From positions 1 to 64,000 of the forward strand of contig DAIDJM010000045.1 of assembly GCA_027451405.1 (NCBI GenBank): a DNA stretch of 64,000 bases, written 5' to 3'. Made by a program: the position numbers and the translations under genes. Origin of the DNA: Acetobacteraceae bacterium (GTDB taxonomy: Bacteria; Pseudomonadota; Alphaproteobacteria; Acetobacterales; Acetobacteraceae). This document shows, piece after piece, positions 63,927 to 64,000 of this stretch (position 1 is its first letter; each line of letters begins with the position of its first letter). The notes beneath the pieces are model-generated. The model saw only the letters and a program-made list of their open reading frames with translations, had not been told where the DNA came from and did no database searches.

Positions 63927-64000
63927 ACCCGCTGCTGATCCACGAGCTGGTGCGGGCAGCGCTGCTCGAGGATCTCGGTCGCGCCGGTGATCTGACCACC
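63923..64000 (+). CDS. nadC: Nicotinate-nucleotide pyrophosphorylase, N-terminal part
   Basis: The gene runs off the right edge. Starting at GTG 63923, which overlaps the nadB stop by four bases, 26 codons read NPLLIHELVRAALLEDLG and then RAGDLTT. This is the typical NadC N-terminus (the EDLG-x-GDxTT segment). NadC converts quinolinate and PRPP to nicotinate mononucleotide, completing nadABC. It completes the pathway expected of this operon. Confidence 0.9.
   Translation, partial: MNPLLIHELVRAALLEDLGRAGDLTT

Noticed and set aside
1-64000. tRNA, rRNA and CRISPR arrays
   Set aside because: No GGTTCGAATCC-like T-arm with a matching acceptor stem was seen in any gap, and no regular direct repeats with spacers.

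Overview
The window is a GC-rich alphaproteobacterial chromosome segment. Gene order (recO-era-rnc-lepB-acpS-rsh-rpoZ; rpsB-tsf-pyrH-frr-uppS-cdsA-dxr-rseP-bamA-ompH-lpxD-fabZ-lpxA; rpsT next to dnaA), a NadQ-type NAD regulator and a purple-bacterial type-II reaction centre point to Rhodospirillales, most likely Acetobacteraceae. The family call is inference from gene content and style; there is no 16S gene here.

Layout. 1-300: tail of an IS630-type transposase and a palindrome-rich patch. 0.3-9.4 kb: parC and a housekeeping operon (recO to folK) on the minus strand. 9.5-15.2 kb: NYN nuclease-like protein, family-5-like uracil-DNA glycosylase, trpS, type-II NADH dehydrogenase-like protein, a GQSN-type SGNH hydrolase and a histidine-kinase-like protein without its phospho-acceptor. 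15.3-31 kb: envelope and translation superoperon on the minus strand, broken between lpxA and hisI-lpxB by an opposite-strand HAD gene. 31-33 kb: rpsT and dnaA. 33-43 kb: NMO, enoyl-CoA hydratase, a degenerate RibB homologue, a DUF374-WaaA fusion, lpxK, an LpxL-type acyltransferase, GST, aldehyde dehydrogenase and permease. 43-48 kb: trmJ, cysS, pspB with a GIN-domain partner carrying a PspC-like tail, gltX. 48-55 kb: a minus-strand carbohydrate-oxidation cluster (enolase-superfamily enzyme, unknown membrane protein, gluconate-dehydrogenase subunit 3, GMC oxidoreductase, SMP-30 lactonase, SDR). 55.3-59.6 kb: a compact photosynthetic reaction-centre operon, pufL-pufM-pufC-puhA-puhB. 59.7-64 kb: HPP membrane protein and nadQ-nadA-nadB-nadC.

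The most notable object is the reaction-centre operon. All three protein subunits, the tetraheme cytochrome and the assembly factor PuhB sit in one tightly coupled unit. There is no pufB/pufA (LH1 antenna) in or next to it, and no bch, crt, puhC, puhE or lhaA gene in the window. The usual split of puf and puh operons is therefore collapsed into an antenna-less cassette. Cofactor ligands are intact, so the reaction centre looks functional, but the QB and proton-entry region is remodelled (L213 Ser, L193 Glu, L226 Glu, M44 Glu). A TGT-N12-ACA palindrome of PpsR/CrtJ type lies in the divergent promoter with a periplasmic SH3 protein gene.

Other points: two matching operator palindromes before nadA; a dispersed REP-like family with a second AT-rich hairpin family at convergent gene ends; and a candidate sigma-54 promoter before pspB. 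No tRNA, rRNA or CRISPR was seen.
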